Below, in pieces: positions 43,812 through 52,602 of a stretch of DNA of 64,000 nucleotides. Source of the stretch: Sphingomonas naasensis. GTDB taxonomy: Bacteria > Pseudomonadota > Alphaproteobacteria > Sphingomonadales > Sphingomonadaceae. The notes beneath the pieces are model-generated. The model made no database searches and was not told the origin of the DNA. It saw only the letters and a list, made by a program, of their open reading frames with translations. The stretch covers positions 310,001 through 374,000 of the forward strand of contig NZ_SRXU01000001.1 in NCBI RefSeq assembly GCF_004792695.1. Direction: 5' to 3'. The position numbers and the translations under genes were made by a program. The stretch's first letter is position 1, and every line of letters begins with the position of its first letter.

Positions 43812-44850
43812 TGGCGTGCTCCACCGCTTCGTCGTTCTCGTAATCCTCGCTGTCCCAATCCTCGCTGTCCCAATCCTCGCTGTCCCAATCCTCCTGGCTC
43901 CAGTCCTCGTCGAACGACGCCTCCTGGTCCCATTCGCTCCAGCCGCTTTCGCCGGCGGGGAAATAGGGATCGGCGGGATTGACCTGGACGTTCACCGGCG
44001 CAGGCGGCCGGCTGCTCATCCAGATCGACGGGGTCAGCGCAAGCAAGGTGAGCAGCGCATCGGTCCGCCCTTCCGAATCCTCGGGATCGATACCGAAGGC
44101 CTCGGCGGCGAGGCTGGCATATTCGGGGGTGTCCTCGCCGGCGCCCTCGGCTTCGGCCGCTTCGTGCGCGGCGCGCCCGGCGACGTTGCTGAGCGCCGAC
44201 AGCATCTGGCTGACGGGCACCTGCTGCCCGCCGATCGAGACGTTCTGCCGCCCCGCGCCGCCCATCAGCGACGACATCAGCGACTGGGAGAGCTCGGGCC
44301 GGGCGAGCAATCCGGCGAGCATGTTCGCCGCGCCGCCGCGCCCGGCGCCGCCGCGTGCGCCCTGCATGCCGCTCAGCGCCGCCCTGCCCGCACGCGTGGT
44401 GCCCAGCGCGCCGCTGGCAACCGACGCCAGCGAGCCGAGCGCGCCATTGGCGCCGCCGCCGCGAACGGTCGAGACGAGGCCGCCGACATTGTGGATCGCG
44501 CCGCCGATGCCGCGCGCGGTGCGATTGCCCGATTGCGACAGCAATCCGCTCGCCAGCCCGGCGCCGGCGCCGACCAGTGCGCCCCACGGGCCCAGCGCGG
44601 CGCCGCCTGCCGCTCCGCTCGCCACGGCGGGCAGCGCCCGCGCGACCATCGGCGCGGCCTTCTGCGCGAAATTCCCGACCGCGCCCGCCGCGTGTCGCAG
44701 CCCGCTGCCGATATCGTCGAACAGCCCCTCGACATCCTCGGCCGTCGCCTGGGGGCCGTAGATCGATCGCACCAGGTCATTGAGGCGGTCGGGGGGAAGT
44801 TGGGCATATTGCGGCGCAAGGCTGGCGCGCAGCAGGGGATAGTCCGTCAT
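43804..44850 (-). CDS. Gly/Ala-rich protein with acidic repeat tail
   Basis: The 348 residues have a short helical N-terminus, a long Gly/Ala region (about 50-170) that could enter or cross a membrane (GAALGPWGALVGAGAGLASG), a middle helical domain, and an acidic tail with WDSED repeated three times (about 320-340). The tail is encoded by a 15-bp tandem repeat. No signal peptide is seen. The overall style recalls pore-forming or self-assembling proteins, but this is only a composition argument. Confidence 0.65.
   Translation of the reverse strand: MTDYPLLRASLAPQYAQLPPDRLNDLVRSIYGPQATAEDVEGLFDDIGSGLRHAAGAVGNFAQKAAPMVARALPAVASGAAGGAALGPWGALVGAGAGLASGLLSQSGNRTARGIGGAIHNVGGLVSTVRGGGANGALGSLASVASGALGTTRAGRAALSGMQGARGGAGRGGAANMLAGLLARPELSQSLMSSLMGGAGRQNVSIGGQQVPVSQMLSALSNVAGRAAHEAAEAEGAGEDTPEYASLAAEAFGIDPEDSEGRTDALLTLLALTPSIWMSSRPPAPVNVQVNPADPYFPAGESGWSEWDQEASFDEDWSQEDWDSEDWDSEDWDSEDYENDEAVEHASV
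43844..43893. repeat. 15-bp tandem repeat
   Basis: Three perfect copies of AATCCTCGCTGTCCC-type units, with partial copies on both sides, encode the WDSED repeats at the C-terminus of the 43804-44850 protein. Copy number could vary between strains. Confidence 0.8.
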
Positions 44851-44895
44851 CGATCATCTCCGAACAAGCCGACGAAACAGGGGCCCGCGCCGCGG

Positions 44896-45123
44896 TCATT
44901 CGGGCGATCGCTCAAGGCGTGCGGGAGGCACGCCGTCGCCGATGAGCGCGGGCAATTTGAGGAGGAGCGACTCGAGCCCTTCGAAGGCGAGCGACCGGCC
45001 GCGCGAAAGATCGCGAACGGTGCCGCGCAGCCAGACGACGTCATCGTCGCCGCGCTCGTACCAGCACCGAATGACGAGCGTCTTGGCTCGCTGGTCGACG
45101 CGTAACCGATCCTCTTCATTCAA
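44896..45123 (-). CDS. Small hypothetical protein, first gene of the SARP-linked operon
   Basis: A TTG at 45123 lies 5 nt after a GGAGG sequence and is the best start. The 75-residue product has strands (LVIRCWYERGDDDVVWLRGTV) then RDLSRGRSLAFEGLESLLLKL, an SH3-like or barrel-like layout. Another frame (44847-45119) overlaps but has a Ser-rich composition that looks non-coding. It lies 62 nt downstream of the direct repeats and is the first gene they would control. Family unknown. Confidence 0.6.
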   Translation of the reverse strand: MNEEDRLRVDQRAKTLVIRCWYERGDDDVVWLRGTVRDLSRGRSLAFEGLESLLLKLPALIGDGVPPARLERSPE

Positions 45124-45184
45124 GTTCTCCTCCAAGATTGGAGTCGCAACCCGGTTGTTCTTGAAGCGGAACCTGGCAGTGCCC

Positions 45185-45225
45185 GATCACCGACCGATCA
45201 CACCAGGATCACCGCGCGATCACAC
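45185..45225 (-). promoter_or_regulatory. Four 11-bp direct repeats, putative SARP-binding site
   Basis: On the minus strand GTGATCGCGCG, GTGATCCTGGT, GTGATCGGTCG and GTGATCGGGCA follow one another with an exact 11-bp period (GATCAC at 45185, 45196, 45207, 45218 on the plus strand). SARP activators bind heptamer direct repeats at 11-bp steps just upstream of the -10 box. The site lies between the SARP-like gene and the operon it precedes, which supports direct control. Confidence 0.75.
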
Positions 45226-45323
45226 CCGGCTTTCTCATTGATTTTCGACGACAAAAACTTTTCCGAACGTCAAAAATCGCCGGACACAAGGGGCCCGGCG
45301 GCGGCGTGGTGCAGGCGTGCGGT

Positions 45324-46184
45324 CTATCGGGAAAGGGCTTGGTCGAGCAGCGACAGGCTCTCGGCCAGCTGCTGGCGGGCGAGCAGCAAGGTGCGTCGGT
45401 CGAGGGTTTCGGCGGGGGCCGGTTGCTCAGGCGGCGGCGGCGTGGCGACTCGCGCGATCGCGGCGGCCAGATCACGCGTCTCGCGCATCGGCCGCACGTC
45501 GAGCTCGTCGGCGAGCAGGCGCTCGAAGCCGCGATAATGCTGCACCGCCTGCGCGCGGTTGCCGCATGCCACCATCGCCTCCATCAGCAGCCGCTGCGCA
45601 TCCTCGCGCAGCGGCTCGACGGTGCAGATCGTCCGGCCCAGCTCGCACGCCGTTCGCCAGTCGCCGTGCCGCTTGCAGGCACGCGCCAGCTCGAGCGCCG
45701 CGTCGAGATAGAGCGCGCGGAGCCGCTCGCGCTCGATCACGATCGCATCGATCGCGCTGAACTCAAGGAAATCGCCGCGATAATGGCCGAGCGCCTGCTT
45801 CAACGCATCGCGCGCGGCGGCGTCATCGAGCTTGCCCGGATCGTCGAGCACCGCCTCCACGCCGCGCTCGAAGGCGATCGCGTCGACCCAGATCCCGTCG
45901 TCGTCGGCGAGCGCGATCGTCTCCTTGCCGATGCGGAGCAGCGCGTTGAGCCGGCCGAAACGTTGCTTCAGCCGCCACAGCGCGGTGGCGAGGCAGCGCC
46001 GCGCCGCATCGTTGTCCTGGTCGGGCCACAGCGCCGCGGCGAGCTGGCCGCGTCCGATCCGCCGATGCGGGGCAGCGAGGACAGAGCCGATCAGCGACCA
46101 GCCGATTCCGGGCAGTGCGATCGCCGCGCCGGCCGCGCCCAGCGCGACTCGGGCACCCAACAGGTGCAACGCCAATTCGGCCAT
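45324..46184 (-). CDS. SARP-like transcriptional activator (wHTH + BTAD)
   Basis: The 286 residues have an OmpR-type winged helix (about 30-105: RRIGRGQLAAALWPDQDNDAA, LATALWRLKQRFG, then IWVDAIAF) followed by a bacterial transcriptional activation domain (about 110-255: GDFLEFSAIDAIVIERERLR, LCTVEPLREDA-type helices). This is the AfsR/SARP layout, best known in actinomycetes and rare in alphaproteobacteria. No ATPase domain follows. The repeats at 45185-45225 downstream are its probable site. It would activate the 44.9-35.1 kb operon. Confidence 0.85.
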   Translation of the reverse strand: MAELALHLLGARVALGAAGAAIALPGIGWSLIGSVLAAPHRRIGRGQLAAALWPDQDNDAARRCLATALWRLKQRFGRLNALLRIGKETIALADDDGIWVDAIAFERGVEAVLDDPGKLDDAAARDALKQALGHYRGDFLEFSAIDAIVIERERLRALYLDAALELARACKRHGDWRTACELGRTICTVEPLREDAQRLLMEAMVACGNRAQAVQHYRGFERLLADELDVRPMRETRDLAAAIARVATPPPPEQPAPAETLDRRTLLLARQQLAESLSLLDQALSR

Positions 46185-46696
46185 GCCATTCCCCCAGGCT
46201 GCACGCTTGTAATCGGCGACCCCGGTTCTGAAGTTGATGGCGCTCCGCCGCGGCGCAGTCCGTCAACGGGACTATCTTGCTGCTGCCAGCCGTCCCTTGG
46301 CTCGGCGAAAGGCGACCATAGTCACGACCGAGCAGGCCCATGCGCGCAACACGTACGGGCAAGCTCAAGACAATATTACGACCGCGAGTTGAGGTCCAGC
46401 ATTTATTTCCAGATCGTTTCCGGTCTTAATAATGTTACGATTATGTCACCGACAATACTTTGACTATCTTCAACTTGTTCGAGTCCAAAGAGAATCGTCT
46501 TCTTGAACGTGCCGGGTCTATTTCGCTGCCGGCGACGGGCTGAGCACTGCCGCGCCCGGCGCCGGCGGAAGCTCCTGCTGCGGCGGATCGAACCGGCGCG
46601 AAAGATTTCCTATTGGATGGATAGGAATTCAGTTGTTCGGGGTGCCGCGGCGGCGCGCTAGGCCGTGCGCATCGCCCCCAAGCACAGGAGACGACG
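46185..46696. other. Intergenic region, AT-richer in its middle
   Basis: A 512-nt gap between the divergent SARP-like and peroxiredoxin genes. It has a poor-GC stretch at about 46380-46500 that may hold promoters for both. I find no gene, tRNA or clear palindrome in it. Confidence 0.5.
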
Positions 46697-47335
46697 ATGT
46701 CGCTCAAGCTCTTCGATACCATTCCCGATTTCACCCAGGAATCGACCCAGGGCCCGCTCAACTTCTACGATTGGGCCGGCAACGACTGGGTGGTACTGTT
46801 CTCGCATCCGCGGGATTTCACGCCGGTCTGCACCACCGAGCTCGGCGCGGTCGCGAAGCTGGCGCCGGCGTTCGCCAAGCGCGGGGTCAGGGTGATCGGC
46901 CTGTCGGTTGATCCGGTCGACCAGCATCTGCGTTGGGCGGGCGATATCGAACGTACCCAGGGCGCCGCGCTCAACTTCCCGCTGATCGCCGATGTCGATC
47001 GCCGCGTCGCGGGCCTGCTCGGGCTGATCCATCCCAATGCGTCGGATACCGCGACGGTGCGCAGCGTGTTCGTGATCGATCCGGCGAAGCGCGTGCGGCT
47101 GACGCTGACCTATCCCGCCTCGACCGGGCGCAATTTCGACGAGATCCTGCGCGCGATCGACAGCCTGCAGCTGACCGACGCGCACAAGGTCGCGACCCCG
47201 GCCGACTGGAAGCAGGGCGAGGACGTGATCATCCTCCCCCTGATCGGCGACGCGGAGGCGAAAGCGCTCTTCCCCGCCGGCTGGACCGAGCACACCCCCT
47301 ATCTGCGCACCGTCGCGCAGCCGCGATCGGCGTGA
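46697..47335 (+). CDS. 1-Cys peroxiredoxin (Prx6 type)
   Basis: AGGAGA lies 8 nt upstream of the ATG. The 212 residues have the peroxidatic Cys in FTPVCTTE (C47) with Thr and Arg (R in the C-terminal half) of the active site, and the longer Prx6 C-terminal arm. No resolving Cys in the classical position is seen, so it should rely on an external thiol. It reduces H2O2 and organic peroxides. It precedes a serine acetyltransferase gene, which suggests a thiol-supply connection. Confidence 0.92.
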   Translation: MSLKLFDTIPDFTQESTQGPLNFYDWAGNDWVVLFSHPRDFTPVCTTELGAVAKLAPAFAKRGVRVIGLSVDPVDQHLRWAGDIERTQGAALNFPLIADVDRRVAGLLGLIHPNASDTATVRSVFVIDPAKRVRLTLTYPASTGRNFDEILRAIDSLQLTDAHKVATPADWKQGEDVIILPLIGDAEAKALFPAGWTEHTPYLRTVAQPRSA

Positions 47336-47340
47336 GCGAG

Positions 47341-48300
47341 ATGTCGACGGCACCCGCGGCGTCACCGTTCGCGGCGGAGATCACCCGGGCGGTCTCCGGG
47401 CTCAACGCCGCGCGGGGGGCGTGGCGCGAGCGTGAGGCCGGGCGCCACGACGTCGCGCGCTTCCCCGCGCCGCCCGAACTGGCCCGCGCCGTCGAACAGC
47501 TCGCCGCCGCGCTCTATCCGGTGCGGCTGGGCGGGTTTCGCGGCGGCGCGCTTCGCGAGGATGATTTCGTCGCCGACGCGCTCGGCCGGGCCTTCGCGAT
47601 CCTGCGCGAGCAAGTCACGCGCGAGCTCGATTATTGGCAGGGCTGGTGCGATGCGCCCTTCGACGCGGAGCAGGCCGAGACGATCGTCCGCCTCTTCGCC
47701 GCCGCGCTCCCCGAGATCCGCGCGCTGATCGACAGCGACATCGAGGCGGCGTTCGTCGGCGATCCCGCCGCGCGCACCGCCGACGAGATCCTGATCAGCT
47801 ATCCCGGCGCGCTGGCGATCCTCCATTATCGCATCGCGCATCAGCTCTTCGCGCTCGGCGCCGCGATTGTTGCGCGAGTGATCTCCGAGCTCGCCAACGC
47901 CCGGACCGGGATCGACATCCATCCCGGCGCGACGATCGGCCCGCGCTTCTTCATCGATCACGGCACCGGCGTGGTGATCGGCGAGACCGCGATCATCGGC
48001 GCCAACGTGCGCCTGTATCAGCACGTCACGCTCGGCGCGCGCAGCCCGCTCGGGCTCGCCAGCGTCGGTCCGCGCGACCGGCTCGCGCGGCATCCGATCG
48101 TCGAGGACGATGTGATCATCTATGCCGGGGCGACGATCCTCGGCCGGGTCACGATCGGCCGCGGCAGCACGATCGGCGGCAATGTCTGGCTGCTCGGCGA
48201 CGTGCCGCCGAACAGCGTCGTGGTCCAGCCCGAGGCGGTGCAGCTCGACGCGGCGACCGCGCGCGAGGTGACCGCGGAGCTTCGCCTGGCGCGCGCCTGA
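47341..48300 (+). CDS. Serine O-acetyltransferase (CysE/EpsC type)
   Basis: ATG 47341, 5 nt after the peroxiredoxin stop, is in frame with the homology. The 319 residues have the helical N-terminal domain of SAT (about 60-190, with TADEILISYPGALAILHYRIAH) and the left-handed beta helix (IDIHPGATIG, FIDHGTGVVIGETA, GRGSTIGGNVWLLG). It makes O-acetylserine from serine and acetyl-CoA, the precursor of cysteine. The N-terminus is longer than in E. coli CysE and resembles EpsC-type proteins. Confidence 0.88.
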   Translation: MSTAPAASPFAAEITRAVSGLNAARGAWREREAGRHDVARFPAPPELARAVEQLAAALYPVRLGGFRGGALREDDFVADALGRAFAILREQVTRELDYWQGWCDAPFDAEQAETIVRLFAAALPEIRALIDSDIEAAFVGDPAARTADEILISYPGALAILHYRIAHQLFALGAAIVARVISELANARTGIDIHPGATIGPRFFIDHGTGVVIGETAIIGANVRLYQHVTLGARSPLGLASVGPRDRLARHPIVEDDVIIYAGATILGRVTIGRGSTIGGNVWLLGDVPPNSVVVQPEAVQLDAATAREVTAELRLARA

Positions 48301-48424
48301 TCGGTTGCGTGGCGCCCGCGCGGCACGCCCCGATGCGAGTCAGCGCTGGCCATCGCGCTTCACTTGTTGCAAAATCCTGTCGCTGCCCCATCATCGCAGC
48401 ATAGAATCGGGGGGCGAGCACGGG

Positions 48425-48742
48425 ATGTTCCGGTCGGCAAGGACAGGTTTGGCGTGGGTATTGGGCGCGGTCTGGGCGCTCCCGGCGGCGGCGCAGGATT
48501 CGCTGGCCGATCCCGAGGGGTCGGGCGTGATCGTCGCCGCGGTCCGCTGGCTCGAGGGCACGCTGCTCGGCACGATCGCCACCGTCGTCGCGGTGATCGC
48601 CGTCGCCTCGGTGGGGTTGCTCATGCTGACCGGGCGGATCAACTGGCGCTACGGCGCGACGGTGATCCTCGGCTGCTTCATCCTGTTCGGCGCCGCCAGC
48701 ATCGTCGCGGGAATCCAGTCGACGGCGCAGCTGGGCCAATAG
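48425..48742 (+). CDS. virB2: Type IV secretion pilin VirB2
   Basis: ATG 48425 begins a signal peptide (ending ALPAAAQDS). The 80-residue mature part has two hydrophobic helices (TIATVVAVIAVASVGLLML and VILGCFILFGAASIV) joined by RINWRYGA, the usual VirB2/TrbC pilin. First gene of the virB operon; only 1 nt separates its stop from virB3. Confidence 0.85.
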   Translation: MFRSARTGLAWVLGAVWALPAAAQDSLADPEGSGVIVAAVRWLEGTLLGTIATVVAVIAVASVGLLMLTGRINWRYGATVILGCFILFGAASIVAGIQSTAQLGQ

Positions 48743-48743
48743 G

Positions 48744-49028
48744 ATGAACGGGCTCGAACGAGACCCGCTGTTCGTCGCGCTCACCCGTCCGCAGATGTTC
48801 GCCGGAGTCACCTACAGCTATTTCATCGCCAATGCGGTGATCGCGACCGAGTTGTTTCTGATCTTCAAGTCGGTCTGGGCGGTGGTCGTGGCGCTGGCGA
48901 TCCACTTTGTCGGCGTGATCCTCTGCCTGCGCGAGCCGCGCTTCTTCGATCTGTGGCTGACCCGGCTGGGGCGCTGCCCGCGCATCCGCAACCATGCGAT
49001 CTGGCGATGCAACTCCTACCGGCCCTGA
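48744..49028 (+). CDS. virB3: Type IV secretion protein VirB3
   Basis: The 94 residues begin with NGLERDPLFVALTRPQMFAG, the VirB3 signature, then two membrane helices (about 28-60) and a basic C-terminus. It overlaps virB4 by 22 nt. It sits in the inner membrane and works with VirB4. Confidence 0.85.
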   Translation: MNGLERDPLFVALTRPQMFAGVTYSYFIANAVIATELFLIFKSVWAVVVALAIHFVGVILCLREPRFFDLWLTRLGRCPRIRNHAIWRCNSYRP

Positions 49029-51361
49029 CGCGGGATCCCGAGGTCGTGCGCCGCGAGGCGCCGGCCGGGCGGCACCTGCCCTATGCGCGGCACGTCGACG
49101 ATCACACGATCGAGACGCGCGAGGGCCTGCTGATGCAGGTGCTCCACCTGCGCGGTCTGCTCTTCGAAACCGCCGACACCGACGAGATCAATTATCGCAA
49201 GCGGCTGCGCGACGCGATGCTCCAGTCGATCGGATCGTCGCGCTTCGCGGTCTACAGCCATGTCGTGCGGCGGCGCGTCGATGCCGGGCTGACCGCCGCG
49301 TTCCCCGATCCCTTTTCGGCGCAGCTCGACGCGACGTGGAAGGCGCGGCTCGCGCAGAAGCGGCTCTACGTCAACGATCTGTTCCTCACGCTCGTCCGGC
49401 GGCCGTTGCAGGGCCGGATCGGCCTGCTCGATCGGCTGCGCGGCGGCGTGGCCGAGAGCAATACCGGCCACGAGCTGCGCCAGCTCGACGTCGCCCGCGA
49501 TGCGCTGCTCGCCGCGCTCGGCAGCTACGAGCCGCGGCTGCTCGGGGTCTACCAGACCCCGCAGGGCACCTGCTCCGAGCCGCTCGAATTCCTCTCCTCG
49601 CTCTACAATGGCGAGGTCCGCCCGGTGCTGCTGCCGCTGCAGGATCTCGGCGCCTATCTGCCCTATCGCCGGGTGAGCTTCGGGCAGGAGACCGTCGAGC
49701 TCGGCCCGACCGGCGGGCTCGAGCGCAGCTTCACGGGGATCGTCTCGATCAAGGACTATCCCGGCCAGACCGCGCCAGGGATGCTCGACGAATTGCTCCG
49801 CCTGCCCTTCGAGCTGACGATCGCGCAGAGCTTCGGCTTCGTCGAGCGGCAGGCGGCGCTGTCGAAGATGAACCTCGCGCTGCGGCGGATGCGCTCGGCC
49901 GAGGACGAGGCGGTCAGCCTGCGCGCCGATTTGTCGGGCGCCAAGGACGATGTCGCCGCAGGGCGCGCCGGCTTCGGCGAGCATCACATGACGATCGCGG
50001 TCCATGGCGGCGCGCCGGGCGCAGTCGATGAAGGCGTCGCCGAGGTCCAGGCCGTGCTCGCCGACATGGGCATCATCGCGGTGCGCGAGGAGATCGCGCT
50101 CGAGCCCGCCTTCTGGGCGCAGTTCCCGGGCAACTTCAAATATATCGCCCGGCGCGGCCTGATCTCGACGAGCAACTTCGCGGGGTTCGCCAGCGGGCAC
50201 AATCTTCCGCAGGGCCGCCCCGCCGGCAATCACTGGGGCGATGCGGTGACCTTGCTCGAGACCACCGCGGCGGGCCCCTATTATTTCAATTTCCACCAGG
50301 GCGATCTCGGCAATTTCACCGTGATCGGCCCGTCGGGCTCGGGCAAGACGGTGGTGCTCAACTTCCTGCTCGCGCAGAGCCGCAAGTTCGCGCCGCGAAT
50401 CATCTTCTTCGACAAGGATCGCGGCGCCGAGCTGTTCCTGCGCGCGATCGGCGGACGCTACGATCTGCTCCGCCCGGGCACGCCCTCGGGGCTCAATCCG
50501 CTGCAGATCGAGGACAACCCCGCCAACCGGCAATTCCTGATCGACTGGATCGCGCTGCTCGCCGGCGGCGCCGACATCGAGGAGATGGCGCGGATCAAGG
50601 ACGCGATCGATGCCAATTTCGGCCAGCCGATCGAGCAGCGCCGGCTCCGCTATCTCGCCGAGTTGTTCCGTGGCGGCCACCGCCCGCACGCCGCCGATCT
50701 GTGGGCGCGGCTGCGGCCCTGGTGGGGCGAAGGCGAGCGCGCGTGGCTGTTCGACAACGCGACCGACGAGACCGACCTCACCGCCGCCACGGTCGGCTTC
50801 GACATGACCCAGATCCTCGACGATCCGGCGATGCGCACCCCGGCGATGATGTATCTCTTCCACCGGGTCGAGGAGCGGCTCGACGGCACCGCCGCGATCA
50901 TCGTCGTCGACGAAGGCTGGAAGGCGCTCGACGACGATGTCTTCGTCCGCCGGATCAAGGACTGGGAAAAGACGATCCGCAAGCGCAACGGCATCGTCGG
51001 CTTCGCCACCCAGAGCGCGCAGGACGCGCTCGAGAGCCGCATCGCCAGCGCGATCATCGAGCAGGCCGCGACGCAGATCTTCATGGCCAATCCCAAGGCG
51101 CGCGCCGCCGATTATGTCGAAGGCTTCGGGCTCACCGAGCACGAGTTCGAGCTGGTCCGCACGCTTCCCGACAACGCGCATTGCTTCCTGATCAAGCACG
51201 GCAACGAAAGCGTCGTCGCGCGGCTCAATCTCAGCGGCGAGCGCGATCTGCTCACATTGCTCTCCGGGCGCGAGCGCACCGTGCGCCTGCTCGACGAGAT
51301 CCGCGCCACCAGCGGCGACGATCCCGCCGCGTGGCTGCCGCGTCTGCTGGAGGTCGCATGA
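49007..51361 (+). CDS. virB4: Type IV secretion ATPase VirB4
   Basis: ATG 49007 (MQLLPALTRDPEVV) is preferred over the earlier frame start. The 784 residues have the CagE/VirB4 N-terminal domain (about 1-390) with YLPYRRVSFGQE, then an ATPase with GPSGSGKTVVLNF (Walker A, about 445), IIVVDEGWKALDD (Walker B) and ATQSAQDALES. It powers assembly and secretion. Its stop overlaps the ATG of virB6. Confidence 0.92.
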   Translation: MQLLPALTRDPEVVRREAPAGRHLPYARHVDDHTIETREGLLMQVLHLRGLLFETADTDEINYRKRLRDAMLQSIGSSRFAVYSHVVRRRVDAGLTAAFPDPFSAQLDATWKARLAQKRLYVNDLFLTLVRRPLQGRIGLLDRLRGGVAESNTGHELRQLDVARDALLAALGSYEPRLLGVYQTPQGTCSEPLEFLSSLYNGEVRPVLLPLQDLGAYLPYRRVSFGQETVELGPTGGLERSFTGIVSIKDYPGQTAPGMLDELLRLPFELTIAQSFGFVERQAALSKMNLALRRMRSAEDEAVSLRADLSGAKDDVAAGRAGFGEHHMTIAVHGGAPGAVDEGVAEVQAVLADMGIIAVREEIALEPAFWAQFPGNFKYIARRGLISTSNFAGFASGHNLPQGRPAGNHWGDAVTLLETTAAGPYYFNFHQGDLGNFTVIGPSGSGKTVVLNFLLAQSRKFAPRIIFFDKDRGAELFLRAIGGRYDLLRPGTPSGLNPLQIEDNPANRQFLIDWIALLAGGADIEEMARIKDAIDANFGQPIEQRRLRYLAELFRGGHRPHAADLWARLRPWWGEGERAWLFDNATDETDLTAATVGFDMTQILDDPAMRTPAMMYLFHRVEERLDGTAAIIVVDEGWKALDDDVFVRRIKDWEKTIRKRNGIVGFATQSAQDALESRIASAIIEQAATQIFMANPKARAADYVEGFGLTEHEFELVRTLPDNAHCFLIKHGNESVVARLNLSGERDLLTLLSGRERTVRLLDEIRATSGDDPAAWLPRLLEVA

Positions 51362-52602
51362 GCGCCGCCTGCCCCGGCGTCGTCGAGGATCTGTTCCTCC
51401 AGAGCGTGCTCGGCTTCGTCGATTGCCAGGCCCAGTCGATCGGCACTGCCGCCTATCAGACGCTGGCCGCGCCCGGATCGCCGCTGTCGCTGTTCCTCAC
51501 CGGGCTGCTTACCTTGTTCATCGCCTTTGTCGGCTATCGCATGCTGATGGGCGAAGTGCCCGGCGTGCGCGACGGCGTGCTCGCGCTGGTCAAGATCGGC
51601 GTCGTGCTCGCGCTGGCGGTCAGCTGGCCGGTCTATCGCACGCTGTTCTACGACACCGCGCTGCACGGACCTGCCGAGCTGGTCGCACAGGTCGGCGCGC
51701 CCGCCGGCGTGCCGGGCGCGGACGGCGGGCTCGTCACGCGCCTCGAGCTGGTCGACGATGCCCTGCTCGAGCTCGGCAGGCTCGAACTGGCGCCCACCAA
51801 CAATAGCGGCGAGGTGCGCGTCGTCGATGGCCGCGAGGTGGTGGTGCCACCGCCATCGCGTGAGCCCCAGACGATCTTCGGCACCTCGGCGCTGGGTACC
51901 GCGCGCTGGGTCTTTCTCACGGCGACGATCGCCTGCTTCGCCTCGGTGCGCCTGCTCGCCGGACTGCTGCTCGCGCTCGGGCCGTTCTTCATCGCCTTCC
52001 TGCTGTTCGAAGGGACGCGGGGCCTGTTCGAGGGCTGGATACGCGCGCTCGGTGCCGCGGCGCTCGGCGCGGTGGCGGTGACGCTGCTCCTCGGCGTCGA
52101 GCTCGCGCTGCTCGAGCCGTGGCTCGCCGAGCTCATCGCGCGGCGCGGCGCGACCCTGCCGATCGGCGGCGCCCCCACCGAGCTGCTCGTGGTGATGACC
52201 GCCTTCGCGCTGGCGCTGGTCGCCGGGCTCGGCATGGCCGCGCGCGTGGCGGTGGCGTTTCGCATGCCGTCGACATGGCGGAACCTGTCTTCGCGGCTGG
52301 TCGCGAATCTGCGCGCCGGGGATCGGCTGCACGTGCCGCTCGCGCAACGCCATGGGCAGGCGCCCGCCGAGCAGCTGTCGCGTGCCGCGGCGGTGGCGGA
52401 GGCCGTCGTCCATGCCCAGCGCCGCGAGGCGATGGCCGGGGCAGCGGCCGGCATCGCCGGCATCGCCCCGCAGAGCGCGACAACGCGGACCGGCGCGCGC
52501 GACCTGCCCGTCGCCGCGCCGGTGCCGCTCGGCCAGAGCCACAGGCGGCGAACCCAGGGCCGCGTCTCCGCGAGCGCCTCGCGAAGGGATACGGGACGAT
52601 GA
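51358..52602 (+). CDS. virB6: Type IV secretion membrane protein VirB6
   Basis: The 414 residues have a short N-terminal segment, about seven membrane helices in two groups (about 45-100 and 180-300, e.g. LLAGLLLALGPFFIAFLLFEG and LLVVMTAFALALVAGL), and a soluble, Arg/Ala-rich C-terminus. This is the VirB6/TrbL layout. virB5, normally between virB4 and virB6, is absent. Start and stop both overlap neighbours by 4 nt. Confidence 0.85.
   Translation: MSAACPGVVEDLFLQSVLGFVDCQAQSIGTAAYQTLAAPGSPLSLFLTGLLTLFIAFVGYRMLMGEVPGVRDGVLALVKIGVVLALAVSWPVYRTLFYDTALHGPAELVAQVGAPAGVPGADGGLVTRLELVDDALLELGRLELAPTNNSGEVRVVDGREVVVPPPSREPQTIFGTSALGTARWVFLTATIACFASVRLLAGLLLALGPFFIAFLLFEGTRGLFEGWIRALGAAALGAVAVTLLLGVELALLEPWLAELIARRGATLPIGGAPTELLVVMTAFALALVAGLGMAARVAVAFRMPSTWRNLSSRLVANLRAGDRLHVPLAQRHGQAPAEQLSRAAAVAEAVVHAQRREAMAGAAAGIAGIAPQSATTRTGARDLPVAAPVPLGQSHRRRTQGRVSASASRRDTGR

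Noticed and set aside
44847..45119. A 90-residue minus frame overlapping the first gene of the SARP-linked operon
   Set aside because: Its Ser/Ala/Cys-rich composition looks non-coding, and the alternative frame has a better ribosome site and protein-like strands.
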